Source of the DNA: Bifidobacteriaceae bacterium NR021
GTDB taxonomy: Bacteria; Actinomycetota; Actinomycetes; Actinomycetales; Bifidobacteriaceae
NCBI GenBank assembly: GCA_003585845.1
Contig: NQOP01000001.1
Span: 482,646 to 488,846, forward strand
Reading direction: 5' to 3'
DNA length: 6,201 nucleotides
Positions 5,855 to 6,201 of the stretch are shown here, piece by piece. Made by a program: the position numbers and the translations under genes. Below the pieces are notes generated by a model that was not told the DNA's origin, made no database searches, and saw only the letters and a list, made by a program, of their open reading frames with translations. Position 1 is the stretch's first letter, and every line of letters starts with the position of its first letter.

Positions 5855-6201
5855 GTGACTGAACTTTTTACAGCTTCTCCCGTGATGGAACAGGCTGAAG
5901 CGCCTACATCAACTGATCCTATTTTTAATCGGTTGCTAAAAGATCGAATTATTTGGTTGGGATCTGAAGTAAAAGACGAGAATGCTAATGTTATTTGCGC
6001 GCAAATGTTAATGCTTGCTGCGGAAGATCCTAAGAAGGATATTTGGTTGTATATTAATTCGCCTGGAGGTTCAATTACTGCTGGTATGGCAATTTACGAT
6101 ACTATGCAATTAATTGAGCCGGATGTTGCGACTATTGCTGTTGGCATGGCTGCATCTATGGGTCAGTTCTTGCTTAGTTCTGGCACTCCTGGTAAGCGTT
6201 A
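5855..6201 (+). CDS. clpP1: ATP-dependent Clp protease proteolytic subunit, N-terminal part (3' end outside window)
   Basis: Starts at GTG 5855 with AAGGAGA (5844-5850) upstream; 115 complete codons are present before the window ends. ClpP is a cytoplasmic serine peptidase that forms two stacked heptameric rings and degrades proteins unfolded by ClpX or ClpC. The nucleophile is visible in [14 protein letters not shown] (Ser101). The oxyanion-hole glycines lie in NSPGGS (residues 68-73). [16 protein letters not shown] (30-45) is the usual N-terminal strand and loop region. The catalytic His and Asp lie beyond the window, which ends just after TPGKR, where the family continues with its conserved region before the histidine. 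The first roughly 20 residues would be a short propeptide or flexible N-terminus. Actinobacteria usually carry two adjacent clpP genes. The copy number and the suffix 1 are inferred from this norm, since the next gene is not visible. Confidence 0.93.
   Translation, partial: MTELFTASPVMEQAEAPTSTDPIFNRLLKDRIIWLGSEVKDENANVICAQMLMLAAEDPKKDIWLYINSPGGSITAGMAIYDTMQLIEPDVATIAVGMAASMGQFLLSSGTPGKR

Overview
The window suggests a low-GC member of the Bifidobacteriaceae, most likely Gardnerella or a close relative. This is inferred from AT-rich intergenic DNA, an actinobacterial-type RNase D next to trigger factor, a GREVAP-type ClC protein, and a ClpP resembling the first of the paired actinobacterial clpP genes. 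No search could be run, so the genus is an inference.

Layout, left to right. Positions 1-159 hold the C-terminal end of an unidentified membrane protein on the + strand. A 180-base gap (160-340) contains a strong 11-bp inverted repeat and a pair of 9-bp direct repeats. An RNase D-family exonuclease with an HRDC domain follows (341-1771, +, TTG start), then trigger factor tig (1825-3174, +, GTG start) and a clear intrinsic terminator (3218-3248). A ClC-family anion transport protein comes next (3325-4722, +), probably with its own extended -10 promoter. A hairpin (4765-4803) lies between the convergent ClC gene and a minus-strand gene for a single-pass membrane protein with an Asn/Tyr/Pro pentapeptide repeat (4855-5640, -). 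A divergent 214-base spacer then leads into clpP (5855-6201, +), which is cut off by the window edge.

Functionally the core is housekeeping: RNA 3'-end processing (RNase D), folding of nascent chains at the ribosome (trigger factor) and regulated proteolysis (ClpP). The tig...clpP neighbourhood is familiar from many bacteria. Here the two genes are separated by two membrane-protein genes, and the terminators indicate that these are separate transcription units.

The least ordinary items are the repeat-built membrane protein, the ClC protein that lacks several canonical ion- and proton-pathway residues, and the inverted repeat before the RNase D gene. I see no mobile element, CRISPR array, tRNA or rRNA, and no clear evidence of a wholly new multi-gene system.
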